Source: Phorcus lineatus
Lineage: Eukaryota; Mollusca; Gastropoda; Trochida; Trochidae
Direction of reading: 5' to 3'
Length of the DNA stretch: 64,000 bases
NCBI GenBank assembly: GCA_921293015.1
Contig: OV121090.1
Location: 37,917,082-37,981,081, forward strand
Positions 32,401 through 44,800 of this stretch are shown here, piece by piece. The translations under genes were made by a program, and so were the position numbers. Below the pieces are notes generated by a model. The model had not been told where the DNA came from. It ran no database searches and was given only the letters and a program-made list of their open reading frames with translations. Each line of letters starts with the position of its first letter. The first letter of the stretch is position 1.

Positions 32401-34092
32401 TTGTAAAATTGTTGCATCCCTTTTGGTAGTTTACAGCTATTGTGCTGTTTAAATTTGTTAGGGTTAGTTCCTTAGATTATGAAATAACTTTTTCGAATTC
32501 TTTCTTTTCGCAATGTTTATTTTTGCATTTTATGTTAATAAAATTTGTTGAGTAGTCTGAATTGTCAGCATTATAAATGACAAGAAAATTTAAGAAATCT
32601 CGAATGCTATATCTTCCAGCTAGTTGAAGCATGAAAAACTTCAGATGTTTCCCGGGCACTAGCACATGTCTTCATATGTGCACATAACAGATGTTATATG
32701 TATGTTGGCATTTATAAAAACATTGTTTTAACTATCTGTGTCATTTAAGCTCAACCAAATCATTTATTTGCCCACCAATAATGTATGTCTCTGAGAACCT
32801 CTTTCATACTGTTTTGTATGCTGTCGGCACTGAAAACTGTTCCTGATGAGAAATTTAATGTACTCTTCCAGCATCATTGCTTGTTCCATTAAAAAGTAGA
32901 AATACATCCCTGCCTCTCTATTCACTGTTAAAAAATGTGCCTGATAAACATTTGATCATTTTTATGCAGCTATAGTTCTCTTGTTAAGAAACTTTTGTGT
33001 GCTCTAGTCACTCTTTCTCAGCACCCTGTCTTTGTCCGTCACCGAGTGTCAGTGTCTCCACATACCCTCTCTGTATGTGAAAACTATGAAACGTTTTCAT
33101 GTCAATTGAAGATCAAGGTCAAGTTCAAATTGTTTTCCAGCTTTTTTAATATGAGTGATGTGGGTATTCAGAATGAATTGAATCAAAACTATTTTAAAGG
33201 GGATAAAAAATTTCTGTTGTTCAGAAAATGATATTGTATTTTAATTTGAAACTACCATTTTTAACCTTGAAAAACAAAATATATATAATCAGATATCTTT
33301 GAAAAATTCCTATGAAATCCTAAAATGAAATTTGTATGCCTATGGCATTGTGATCATGGCTGGATATTCTTAAATATTTTCAGGATTCTGAATCATCACC
33401 CACAAGCAGAGCACATGAATGCAATTGACGGCTCAATTCAGATTGACCATGTTCAACAATACATACATCAGAGGCAGATTTCATGCTCAAGGGTTGTAAA
33501 GATAAGTAATGTAAAGAGTGTTTGAAGAGAATGGAAGTGAGTGAAACATCAAATACAGTGTTCATCTAAATGTCATTTGAAAAGAAAGTTAAAGTTTGAA
33601 AAATTAAATTCCGTTTGTTTTGGTTTGTGATGGCTTTGTAGAATGGATTAGGAAAGCATAATTCTTCTTATAGGAATAATGGAAGAAAACATCATGTAAT
33701 GTTCAATAGAGGAATGACATGTACATACATTCTCCTGTTTCATGAAAGCAGAGTGCCAAGATATTTTAGATGGTACCCTTTATTTTATACAATTTAGAAA
33801 TTAAACTTTTACTTGCTTTAGATTTGAATATGAAGGGGCCCTCTCTATCAGCGAAAGACTTTTAGCATTACCCCAACATATTTTAGGTTTTGGGGGGTAA
33901 AATAGTTCATGTGTTAGACATACAAGCATTTACAAAGAAAACCTTTTTTCAAAGGTCAAAAACTATTTTCACAGTTTTTTAATCTCTTATTTTCTCTGCT
34001 CAAGGATAGACTTTAAATATTGGAATAGAAATCTCTATTTTTCAGTGCACTATTTCTAAGTTATTTGTATTTATGATTGTTCAACAGAGTGA
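29437..34092. other. LPCAT 3' UTR and downstream intergenic DNA
   Basis: The first part is presumably 3' UTR; its length is not defined because several AATAAA-type signals occur downstream (for example near 31681 and 32533). Repeated stem-loop units at 29534-29890 are listed separately. A short interrupted TA run lies near 30655. No further gene recognised. Confidence 0.55.
29534..29890 (+). repeat. Degenerate stem-loop repeats in the LPCAT 3' UTR
   Basis: At least three related units built around (G/A)AACAAGTTCT(A/T/G)TGG. Each has a downstream inverted match: 29559-29567 with 29585-29593 (9 bp), 29637-29644 with 29676-29683 (8 bp), and 29822-29829 with 29857-29864 (8 bp). Between units, CAG(C/T)T-TTCT and GAGA motifs also recur. 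It begins about 100 bp after the stop codon, so it would be in the transcript. Confidence 0.6.
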
Positions 34093-34536
34093 GCATTCGC
34101 TCCCCACAGAGGTAGCTCCGTCATAAATTCCTATACAACCTCTATCTTAATACAAACTTTTTTTTACCTAGAAATGTAGAACGCTGATTGGATGCAATCA
34201 AAGTTAGTTGTGCAATCAGTGATGCCTTCTCAAAAGTTGACATTCAAATCACCAAAGTTATTTCCATAAACTTTCCAAAAGCTAAACTTTATTCGAATAT
34301 GCTCCTTGAAATTTGAGTCTTCTTTAAAGAACACATTCACCTCATTTTGCAACTGCATCATTGCATTGGCCTGTTATTCATGCATTCAGTGTTTTCATTG
34401 GCTGAAATATTGCCATGTAGTTAAGTTGCAATATTGCGCCGGTAGGGGGAACTGATGGAAGCCCGAGAAACCTCTGTATTAAGACGGATGTTGTGTAGGA
34501 ATTTATGACAGAGCTACCTCTGTTTGGAGAGAATGC
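34093..34536. mobile_element. Inverted-repeat element (MITE) with about 60-bp arms
   Basis: Outer arms start GCATTC-CTCC on each strand and continue through ACAGAGGTAGCTC, GTCATAAATTCCTA and CTTAATAC. About 62 positions align with roughly eight mismatches. The interior is non-coding. Target duplication is not clear, so the superfamily is not assigned. Confidence 0.75.
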
Positions 34537-37500
34537 ACAGTGTGATATATATCAATACTTAAAGTAGTGACCATGATGTAAAATTATTTTAAGAAATTTA
34601 GAATATTATAAATGATATGAGTTCAGTTTGTCAAAACTCATCTTTGCATCCTATCTTTTCATCAGATCTTCCCATTAAATACTGAAAGCAGCTCTTATTA
34701 AGAACTCACTCATATCTTTTATACTTGTGCCAAAAATTATTTTGAAAATATTTCAAGACAATATAAATCCTTTCAGTTTGTCAAAATCTATCTTCTCATG
34801 ATATCTTTTGTACTTCAGATCTGACACAGATATATTTTATTTTACCGATACAGAACTATTTTCTAATACTTTTCTTCCTTTCGCTCATTCCATAACTCAA
34901 TCTGTGACTTCTCTTGTTAATTTTTTTTATATGTTCAACATATTTTTATATTAAAAATCATTAACTGTCTCAATAAATTTGATACATCACTCTCAAACAT
35001 GAAGGTATTTGCGCATCCCATTTGACTCTGTCCTAAAACATTTCCATTTTGATTTACATGTAGCCAAGACTACAGTAGTATTAAGTTGAATAAGGAGTAT
35101 ATAATCTATTAAACATTCCATTCCAATTCTTTGTTTAGTTTTAAATGGAATAATGTTATGTTTTTTAAGTGAATATGAAGGTTAACATTAATGCTGTTGA
35201 AATTAAAGTCCATTAAAGCCTACTTATGTGATGAATATGATAAACAAATCAGCCATTTCAATAACAGGTTCATATGACAACTATTATAAGAATTAGAGAC
35301 TGCGTAGGGTTGACAAAATTTCAGATGCTTTATGCTCATGTAGGCTTTATTATGGTTGAGAAGTTTATTCGTGAGTTAGTGTCATGCCATTAGCCATTGT
35401 TTATACAACTTCATGAGTTACATAAGTAGTTTGACATAGATTTCACATAATAATTATTGATGTACATGGCTTTATTTTGTATGCTGGCTAATCTACTTAT
35501 GTAATGTTTCGGCATTATTCCAAATGATAACTGAGGGTGCTTAGCTGGAGATCTAGGCAGTCAGTTACAGTTTTGTGTAACAGAAATGCTACTTTTCATA
35601 CAGCTGATGTTTACTGAGAGTATTTTCAAAACTATACTTAACCATCTATAGCAATGAACTTTTGTTCTACAAGACCTAGCATTGTTAATATATGTGATGA
35701 TACTAGTAATGGTGAAGTTTGTATTTATGAATTCTTATATATATTGCACTGTTATAAGTTTGCGCTGTTGTACAGCATTATTAATATTTTACTAGTCAAA
35801 AGTTTGAAATACTGTTTCTATGAAAACTTTGTAACTTATTTTCAGCTGAATAAAACATCATGATGCACAAGAATACTTCATTTTAAGGTTTGGAGGCTGA
35901 AAGTAACTGGAAGAATTCAGCACTGATGAATTTTCCAAGTGTTGATTTTTTTTCATTTGAAACAATATTCGAAAAACCTATATTCTCTTTACTGTAAGCA
36001 TTTTAAAATTGTTTCATTTTCTTACTTTTGTGTATGAGTTGCTCAGCAATGTATGGCAATAGATACTGATATTTCATATTCCTTTATTTCTTTAAACCGG
36101 CTTTGTCAACATTTAGCATTCTGTGTTTTACATGAATTAGAAACTCAAGACATGAAGTTTGTGTGTTCATTGTTCTGGTTTATCAATAAATGTCTACATT
36201 TATGGTTGCTCTACAGTGGAATCTTGTTATGAATTATCCTCTGACACGATGTGAACGTGATGATGAGGATGTTAATTTCAGAAATCTTATTTAGATGGCT
36301 AGTGGACCAAAAGAATTTAGAATCAAAAAATTATTTTAGCTCGAAAAGGATTTTTTCAAAACAATGAATAATCAAAACTTTATGATAAAGATTAGGTCAG
36401 CCATAAGCTTAGGCCAAGTTGTATCTCGAAATGTAAGCTTAAGTTAAGACAGAATTTATTTTAATTCAGACCAACTTTCGGAAGGTCAACTCTTCATATC
36501 AGAATAAGGCATATCTATTTTTGCATCTAAATGTGAAAATTTTTTTTGATTTTCAGTAGTTTTGCCTCACACCAACACAAGATTCCACTGTATCACAAGT
36601 GTTCATGGCGATACTGCAATGATAGTTTCCTGTTTGTATACTCGTGGATGAATTACTCAGCTTGACATGCTGCTACCCGCCCTCCTTCCCAACCCTGGCA
36701 GGAACTACCTTACTTAATTCTACCAAAGAGTGGCCTTACCAGCTCTTCTATGTTTAGCTTAGTTCCTGTTTTGGGCACTTTTCACCCAAAACTGTTTCAT
36801 ACCCACTTCGTTTTGCATTTTTGCCTGTGTTCCATGCCTCCTCTTAATTAACGTTATTTAACACAAGATAATAAAGTGTTTTTATTTCAAAGTTTTGTTG
36901 GTTGTGATTAAGAATATTTCTTCACAAAAGTCAAGGCTCAAATGATGGACTTGCTATATACTGCTCTCTACACAGGTTTTGTCCTCAGGAAATACTGGAC
37001 CCACTTCACCAGGATTTTTGCTAAGAAATTGTAATTTATATGCTATGCAGAGAAACATGTCATGGAGAAAATACAGGTTTGACCCTTAACTTATTTTGAG
37101 AATTATATTTCCAGAGGACTCCAAATTCATCTCATTGTATAAACCCAGTGTGCTTTGTTACTTCTACAGGAGAATTGTCCCTGAAAATTCATCAAATAAC
37201 AAAACTGAGTTCCAAGACTTAGTGTTATTGGCTTACAGAGCAAGAATTAAATGAAATAAGTTTTTCTTGGATTCATACATATCTTCAGTTGAATACAAGA
37301 AAAGAGGGAGAAAAGCTTCCATATGCATCTTTCACATTACAATCAGTTATTTGTATCATATGTAGTCAGTCATATCGATGAATGATGATCATTTACAAAG
37401 AACAAATAAGATTTTACATATCTGGACAATTATAGGTCAAAACAAGCTTGACTTCCTTTCAAGTTAGTACTTATGAACTTATATAGTTTTATAATTGACG

Positions 37501-40500
37501 CTTTTGGTCAGAGTCAACATTTTAGAGAACTTTAAAACCATTAAGGATGTTTACTCCTCAGTCACAGTTACAAAATTCTAATAACCTTAAATCATAATGT
37601 TCTTATATATGATAAACCAAAATGAAGCGGTAATTTCTCAATTTTGATGATTTCTGACTAAATATTCATCAAAATAAAGAAACAGAGTATTTTCATTTAG
37701 AAATAGTTCACAATTTTGCCGACTCAGCAATTTTAATTGTAACTATTATTTGAGCGAGTTCTATTATCTGCTTTTTTTTAGAAAGTAGATGTTGTTGAAT
37801 GAACATGATTTGAATGAATGCGTTCAGGTATAGAGTCCTCAACACGTTTGGGGATTTACGTGCGTACCGGGATACCGTCTCCATCTTCTTTTCCAACATA
37901 AAAAGAAAGGATAATCGTTGTCTTTCGGTTCTTAGTTTTATTTCCAAACGCCATCTTTCCACACCCAAAAACAGTGACGTCATCACTAATCATGCTCACA
38001 AAAATAGTACTTCATAAAATGATGAAACTAATAATAATATTTTACAGTTATGTTGTGACACTCAGCTGATTAATTATAAAATAACGAAACTCTTCCAAAA
38101 TGTACCTTCATATTCTTAGAAATAATTATTGACATTTCAAAGAAAGCAAAAACAGTAAAATTGTTTACCAAAATAACATTAATTCTGGCAGGATGTTAAT
38201 AAGATAAAAGCTATTGAAGCGCTCATAAAATATTAAAAATTGGCCTAAATATAACCACAGGTATATTTTAAGATAATGAGTGGGAGAAAGCATGTTTTTA
38301 GTCCAAAAATAGCTTGAATGTTGATAATTTAATTGAAATGTTTGAATACATGATGTGCCATAGCGGCTAAAAACCCACAGTACCATACATATTTTTTACT
38401 CTTTTCTTGATAAAGATTATGTTAACTCTAACATGTTTTCATATAAAAAAAAGTTTAATACAGGAACTAATTAAAATTTAAGATTTCTCCGAAAAGGTCA
38501 TCATTTTCCCATAGACTCCCATGTTAAAACTCTGACTGACAGATGGATCTTTGTCTTAACATATCTCAAAAAAAAAAACCACTAACCCCTATTTTTTGGG
38601 GGTGGATATTTCAAGCAAATACACTAAACCTTTGAAAAAAAAAAAAGTTAGAAAAAAAGTTTAATACTTTAAATTTGAGGAACGGAGATCCTTAATTTGT
38701 AAATTCCAAAGGTTTCAACAACACCTTATTGATAATAAAAATAAAAATTTAGAGTTCTAAAAATAAAGAAATATAGAAAAAAATATATTTTCTTGAAACA
38801 AAACAATGTCACTGAATTTCAAAAAAGATTCACACTTGAGTTCCGACTATTAAGCCACAACATATAGGTATAAAATTCATATTAAAATTGAGTTCAATTA
38901 GGGGCTGAAAATTATATTTGGATTGAGGCCCTAAGATGCTATATACCGGTACCCAAACTATGTTGTAGCAGGGACATATTAATCATTAAAAAATCATATT
39001 CAGAATCATTATCATGTATTACCTGCTATTTTATTTACAAGATCAAACATTTGATAATCACTCAATCTGGTAAAGCTTTGCATGATACATAAAATATGCA
39101 CTGTATTCAATAGTTACATAGACAAAACATTAATAACAATATGGCCAGGGCACAGAAAAAAATGTAAGACATGCCTTGAACTTGAAATCTTTGAGACCAA
39201 AAAAGACAAAAAGTGAGATGGATGATTAGTTTTTCTAAAAAGGCATACACTTGTAAAGGAAAAACAATGTTGAACTAACTAATCAATATGTTTCTTTTTA
39301 GATCATTTATTACAAGATGTAACCCTGACAGTTTGATTGTGTATCAACAATAATGGTTACATTGTAACAATGTAAAGTATACCCATTTATGAGGATGTGA
39401 AAAATTATATATTTTCTTGTCTGAGGTTAAAGAAAAATATCATCTTTTAGTTTATAAAGTACCTATCTAAAGAAAATCAGTGTACAGCTGCTGAACTAAA
39501 GTTTTTAATTTAGATCAACAAGTTTTATATAAGATCACATTGTATAACAACACATTTTATTAGAACTGCCAATCTGAATTAATCAAGAATAAAGCTATCA
39601 GACTTGATGGTGAGTTAACCTGCAGAAGTAGGCCTATGATTTATGTACTAGGTGACAAAAGAGCCTACTTTCTCTTTGCAACTCCTTTTATCCAATTATG
39701 CATATGCATGACTCGTATAACTTAAACAGGCTTGTCTTTATCATTGGCTTCACTCTTTTTTTAATCCTAAATCTCTTTAAAAGCAGTGAACAAAAGTCGA
39801 GAAAGAAACTGATGGTTGCTTGGTGTAAGTGAACATATACAAACTAAGCAATTTTGAAAGCGTTAGTTATTATCAAACCCTAAACACAGCAAGCCTCCAA
39901 ATCAATGATAACAGCGCATTCTAAACTGATGTTCAGACTAGTTCGAGCATCAACTTTATAGCCAACATTGTTATCTAACAAGACACAATGTTGATGTAAC
40001 GCAGTGTTTAAAACTTTGTCATTTATATATTTCGATTTGATATCCCATATTCAGGTCCCAATAAAAACACTTTTGGCTTAGATTTGTTAAACAATGGGTT
40101 TTCAATTATTGAAAAAAAATACAAATTTATAAATTTCTCATCATATTGTTGACCTTTTTTCACTTTTTTGTCAAATTGTCGACAGAAATGTGTTTTAATC
40201 ATATTTCAATGCACAAATATGAAAACAGGATTTTTTTCATTTTTACCCCATGCCTCTTATTGATAATGCCAGAATTGTCCCTGGCATATCACATTATGAA
40301 CTATATATGCACTTTGTATATATAGTATTGATGTTAACCCTTAACATATTGATCCAAAAGCATGGTCTGTGAATTGTATGATTAAAAGTAAGTAACAATT
40401 TTTTTGAGGATTTTACATAGGACATTAAGAACAGTGTAACACACTTTTGTTCAGAAGCTTTAGAGTGTAATACTATTACATGATGAACACAACAATGTTG

Positions 40501-41164
40501 GAATAATGAGTCAATATGTTTTGGAAAAAGCAAAAATATGATTATATGCTAGGCAATAAAAACGGTGTGGCTTTGATTTATCAACCTTGATAATGGTTAC
40601 ATTTAACAAACTTGTTATACATAATGTTAAACATGAGATTTAAATTCAAGATAATTTCTTAGTGCAAATAAAAAAAACACTATAACTTTGATTACATATC
40701 CCCAAAAAAGTTAAAGAATAATTTTCAGTTTTGTAACATTTGTGCATCCGATAGTAAAATTCGTCACGTGACGCGTGTTTACTGGAATGCAGTTTTATAC
40801 AGAAATTGTTGATATTGAAATCTAAAATACCACATATTACACGAATGTGAGTCAAGTATTATTGTTATTATCCCACATTCTAGTATGCAAGTGAAATAAT
40901 TCGCTCAAATTAAAGAAAGAGACGCCTAAAAAGAAATTCAAATAATCGCGGGCCTAGAAGCTTTCGAGTTTTGTCAAATAGGGCCTCTTGCATCATGCGT
41001 GAATAACCAAGACTAACCAGGGCTACAAGTTTTCAACGAACAGTCTTTATGTTTGCTTTCGAAAACATTCTGTCTTATGGTCGATTTTTAAAATTCATAC
41101 TATATTTCTTGTCTTTTTTTAATGAGAACATTTTTATAATTGTTCTAAGGGATACACAAACATC
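34537..41164. other. Intergenic DNA between LPCAT and TMPPE
   Basis: AT-rich, no recognisable gene. A perfect CRE palindrome TGACGTCA occurs at 37975-37982. A near-perfect small palindrome lies at about 39357 (TTACATTGT, one base, ACAATGTAA). The last several hundred bases should contain the TMPPE promoter. Confidence 0.6.
40763..40772. promoter_or_regulatory. GTCACGTGAC E-box upstream of TMPPE
   Basis: A perfect 10-bp palindrome matching the extended E-box preferred by TFEB/MITF (the CLEAR element) and USF proteins. It lies 393 bp upstream of the TMPPE start codon in locally CG-containing sequence. Binding is inferred from the motif. Confidence 0.5.
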
Positions 41165-41879
41165 ATGGCGGTCCCGTTAGGCACAAAGGTAGCTGCCGGC
41201 TTGGTTTTAGTGGTAGCAGCGATTTTAGGCCAGCTCTATGTACTCTCTCTACATTGGGAGGTGAAGTCAAGGATAGTGCGAGCTCAGTTCGTTTTCGTCA
41301 TCGAAACCTTCGTCTTTCTTATGTCAGTGTTTGTCTGGAAGAATTTCTCCTCCCTTTTTGACAACGATCAAGTGACGCTTAAAAAGTCAAAATTTTCAGA
41401 TGCAGATATACATTCCAAAACAAATGGAAGAAAATGGACAATATGGAAAATATTTCTGTTGTCATATCTAGCTGCCTGTCATATGAGTTATTTAACAAAT
41501 TTATTCTTTATCGGCCGAGACCCATATGTTATAGGATATGGCTGCTATGCTGCTATGGGACTGCTGATACAAATTGTCACAGGGCTAGTGATCATCAAAT
41601 GTGTCTCGTTCTTTGCGAAATTATTGAAAAAAGAGTCATTTATATCCAGGAAGAGGAAATTGCACATTGTTCTTATTTATTCTATTTCAATATGGATTTA
41701 TGGTGTTCACAATGCATACAGTCCACCAACAGTGAAAACAGTAGAAGTGCCCATTCTTGGTTTACCAGATTCTCTCAACGGATTGAAGATAGTCCAGATA
41801 TCAGACATTCACCTTGGACCAACTGTGGGGAGATGGAGGCTTGAACGGATCGTCAACATGGTTAATGAGTTAAATGCTG
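41165..41879 (+). CDS. TMPPE: TMPPE exon 1: membrane domain and first metal motif
   Basis: Encodes residues 1-238 including all membrane segments and SDIHLG. The donor is a weak GTTCGT at 41880, chosen because joining here restores NELNADAVVMTGD in the family alignment; reading through would end at 41932. Confidence 0.88.
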
Positions 41880-44800
41880 GTTCGTTAACTATCAATGCAG
41901 TTTTTCAACACGATTATAAACTTAATGCTTGATTAAGTTATATTTGTTTCTTTGGTTCCACAACTTTGTGAAAGTGACTGCTATTCACTCAGGAATAATT
42001 ATGAAATAATATTCTCTGAAGGCATGGATTTACTAAAGTTTTCTATTCTTTAAAGTAAAGTATATGTTATGAAATACTCAAGTCCTCAGACTTTTCACTG
42101 AAATTCTTATTTCAGTTTAATGGTATAATGTTAAGTCTGTCAGATAATTTTCTTCAGTTTTACAAAATGGTTTCAAGGTAGAAAAGATATATTTTACAGT
42201 GCTTCTATCATTTTAATGAAATATTTCTTTGAGTGATATTCAAAACGTTTAATGTTTACCAAAGCATAAGTATTAGTTTTTACTCAGACTGGGTTATAGT
42301 GAAACATATCAATGCAGAAAGCAAATTATTAGAGCCCGGAATTACTTGTATTAAGGAATGAATATCCATCCTATCTTACACTTTATCACACTATCTCTTT
42401 CAACTGATAACCAGGATGATCAGTTGGACCCTGCACCTGGCATTGGACATACATGGCTTTGCAATCATGTTTATATGCTTATATAGATTAATTTTGTCTC
42501 AAACATTGATTAAGTAACATCAGCTAACCTGAATTTAAGCTGTAGGTATTTAGCAGTATGAAAAATATCTTTTTACCATTTAATAATGGTCCTAAACATA
42601 AAATATTTTGTAATTGGCCATAAAGCAAGAGGCCTAGAAAGGTGACCCTGGCCTGTGACCATTTATAAAATAAATCGTAGATAGCCTGATGAGCTACAGA
42701 TCTAGTGGCTCTATTTTTTATCGTTGTCAAAGAATAATTATTGAACCCATTTATTAACCAAAATATGTATGGGATAATTTCTTTCAACAGTATTTAGATG
42801 TCTGAGGTTACAATTTGATTTAATTAATTTTCCAGATGCTGTGGTAATGACAGGAGATCTGGTTGACGGTCAAGTGACATCACTAACAGAAGCTGTAGAG
42901 CCATTGATAGATGTCAAAGCAGAACTCGGAAAATACTTCATATCAGGTAGGAGTCTGCTCACTGCATGTGGTGAAAAAGAATTTTCAGATACTGAATAGT
43001 TGAGAGGTAAATGTTGAGACTATGGTTTTGTTAAAGAGGTATAAATGGCAATTCAGATTTTACTTGATGTTTGCGAATTATATAAAAGATCCTTAACATT
43101 TGTCTTTATGACTGAACTGGTTCTTGTCCACTCGGGCTCAATTCATTTTGTCCAATCATCATTATTATAGAGACATATTTTGCAGAGGGAATCAATCTTC
43201 GATGGTAAGAAATCTTTGGCTCCTGATCTCTAATAAAATTTACAGTTAATTGTTCTTGTAAAGAAAATATTACCAAATAGCCGAAAGACTGTATTTTTGC
43301 CTAGTTTTGTGTAAATTGGCCACGAGCTGAAAGATCCACTGGTATTATACCTTGTTGTCAGGGATGAACAAAATGGGAATTTTAGTATTGCAAAGTAGTT
43401 GTACTAGGGGTAGAAAACAATGACCTGTTCAAGCTTTAATAACAATAAGGTTGCGGACATCTGCTTTATTACAGTGGTGTAGTGGTTATTAATTAGGCCT
43501 CTTACGCCAAAAGCCTGGGTTTGAATCCAGGTTGAGACATATAAATATTTTACCTCATACTTGTTTGTGTCTTTTTGAAAGGTCACCTTTATCCACACTG
43601 CACATTTTGAAAGGTTTTATTTTTCAGTTTTAACAATTATAGGCAAAATCATACTTTTTGACAGATAGCTTTCAGGCCCGTTTCATACACTGGTTAAACC
43701 TGTTTTTATTAAATAAACTTTAATCTGAGCCTTGTAAATTTTAGGTAACCATGAGTATTACACGGGGGACGTAGACAACTGGTTCGCTCACCTCACCTCT
43801 CTTGGGTTCACGGTTCTACACAACAGAAATGTTAAGCTTCCCAGTGCGGACCTGCCAGCTGACCAACAAATATGTCTAGCTGGGACAGATGATATACAGG
43901 CTGATACCATTGGGTAATTCCATCAAAAAAATATCATTATTTCCCTGAAGATCTATTCAGTAAACAATGATAAAGAAATGTTATTGTCTTTCTTTGCCAT
44001 TCTAATGTCATAATGCTATGATAAAGATAAGACCGTATGGGATTTTGACATGGGTCAGTCGCCTATGACTGTTCAATATCAACAGTTGTTATAATAAGTA
44101 TATTAGGACAAGTGTGACCTAAACAACAGCGAAGGGGCAATGTTGAAGTATTGCTAGCGAGTGACAAGTTTCGTCCACAAGTTGGACTCATCAGACTGCA
44201 AACTCTGCACTAATATCAATAAAGATAGCCACTTCTTTAGTTCGGCTACAGGCCGTAGATATTCATGTCAAAATTAAAGTTGCAAATTCCGCAATGTAGT
44301 CTACCTATTCACCTGCATCAATTGTGTAGGTGAAACAAAAAGGGAATTCAAAACCTGTCTCACTGAACACTTTGCAGACATTACACACAAGAGGGACAAA
44401 CCCGTAGCCCTCCATTTCAATCTCTCTGACCACTCTAAAGGCGACTTATTCTATAAAATAATCACCAAACTCAAACAAAACCCTGACTCAGAGAGAACCA
44501 CTCAGTTCAGAAGATCACTGGAACTGAGATGGATATTTGAGCTACTAACGTTCCAGCCGCGCGGCCTCAAGGATAAGATCGTTGGTTGAAACATCCCTCT
44601 TGTCTTTTCAACAGTTGTTATAATAAGTTGCTATTTTTAGAGATGTCACGAATCAAGTAGCTCACGATACAAAATGTAAAACAATATTTAGGTCATCACA
44701 GTAATTGTGATAAAGTTGTGGTCAGATAACATTTACTGGTATTACTTACATTTCTAACTAGAATAACGTGAGTAACGAACAGTTAAACACAAAAACAAGC

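Noticed and set aside
41880..41932. Reading through TMPPE exon 1 to the stop at 41932 as a short protein
   Set aside because: It would end before the catalytic domain is complete; the donor at 41880 restores the family sequence and the total frame of 441 codons plus stop.
43473..43538. A functional tRNA gene with anticodon CTT
   Set aside because: The T arm is perfect but the acceptor stem does not pair and the anticodon stem has a mismatch; a SINE head or relic is more likely.
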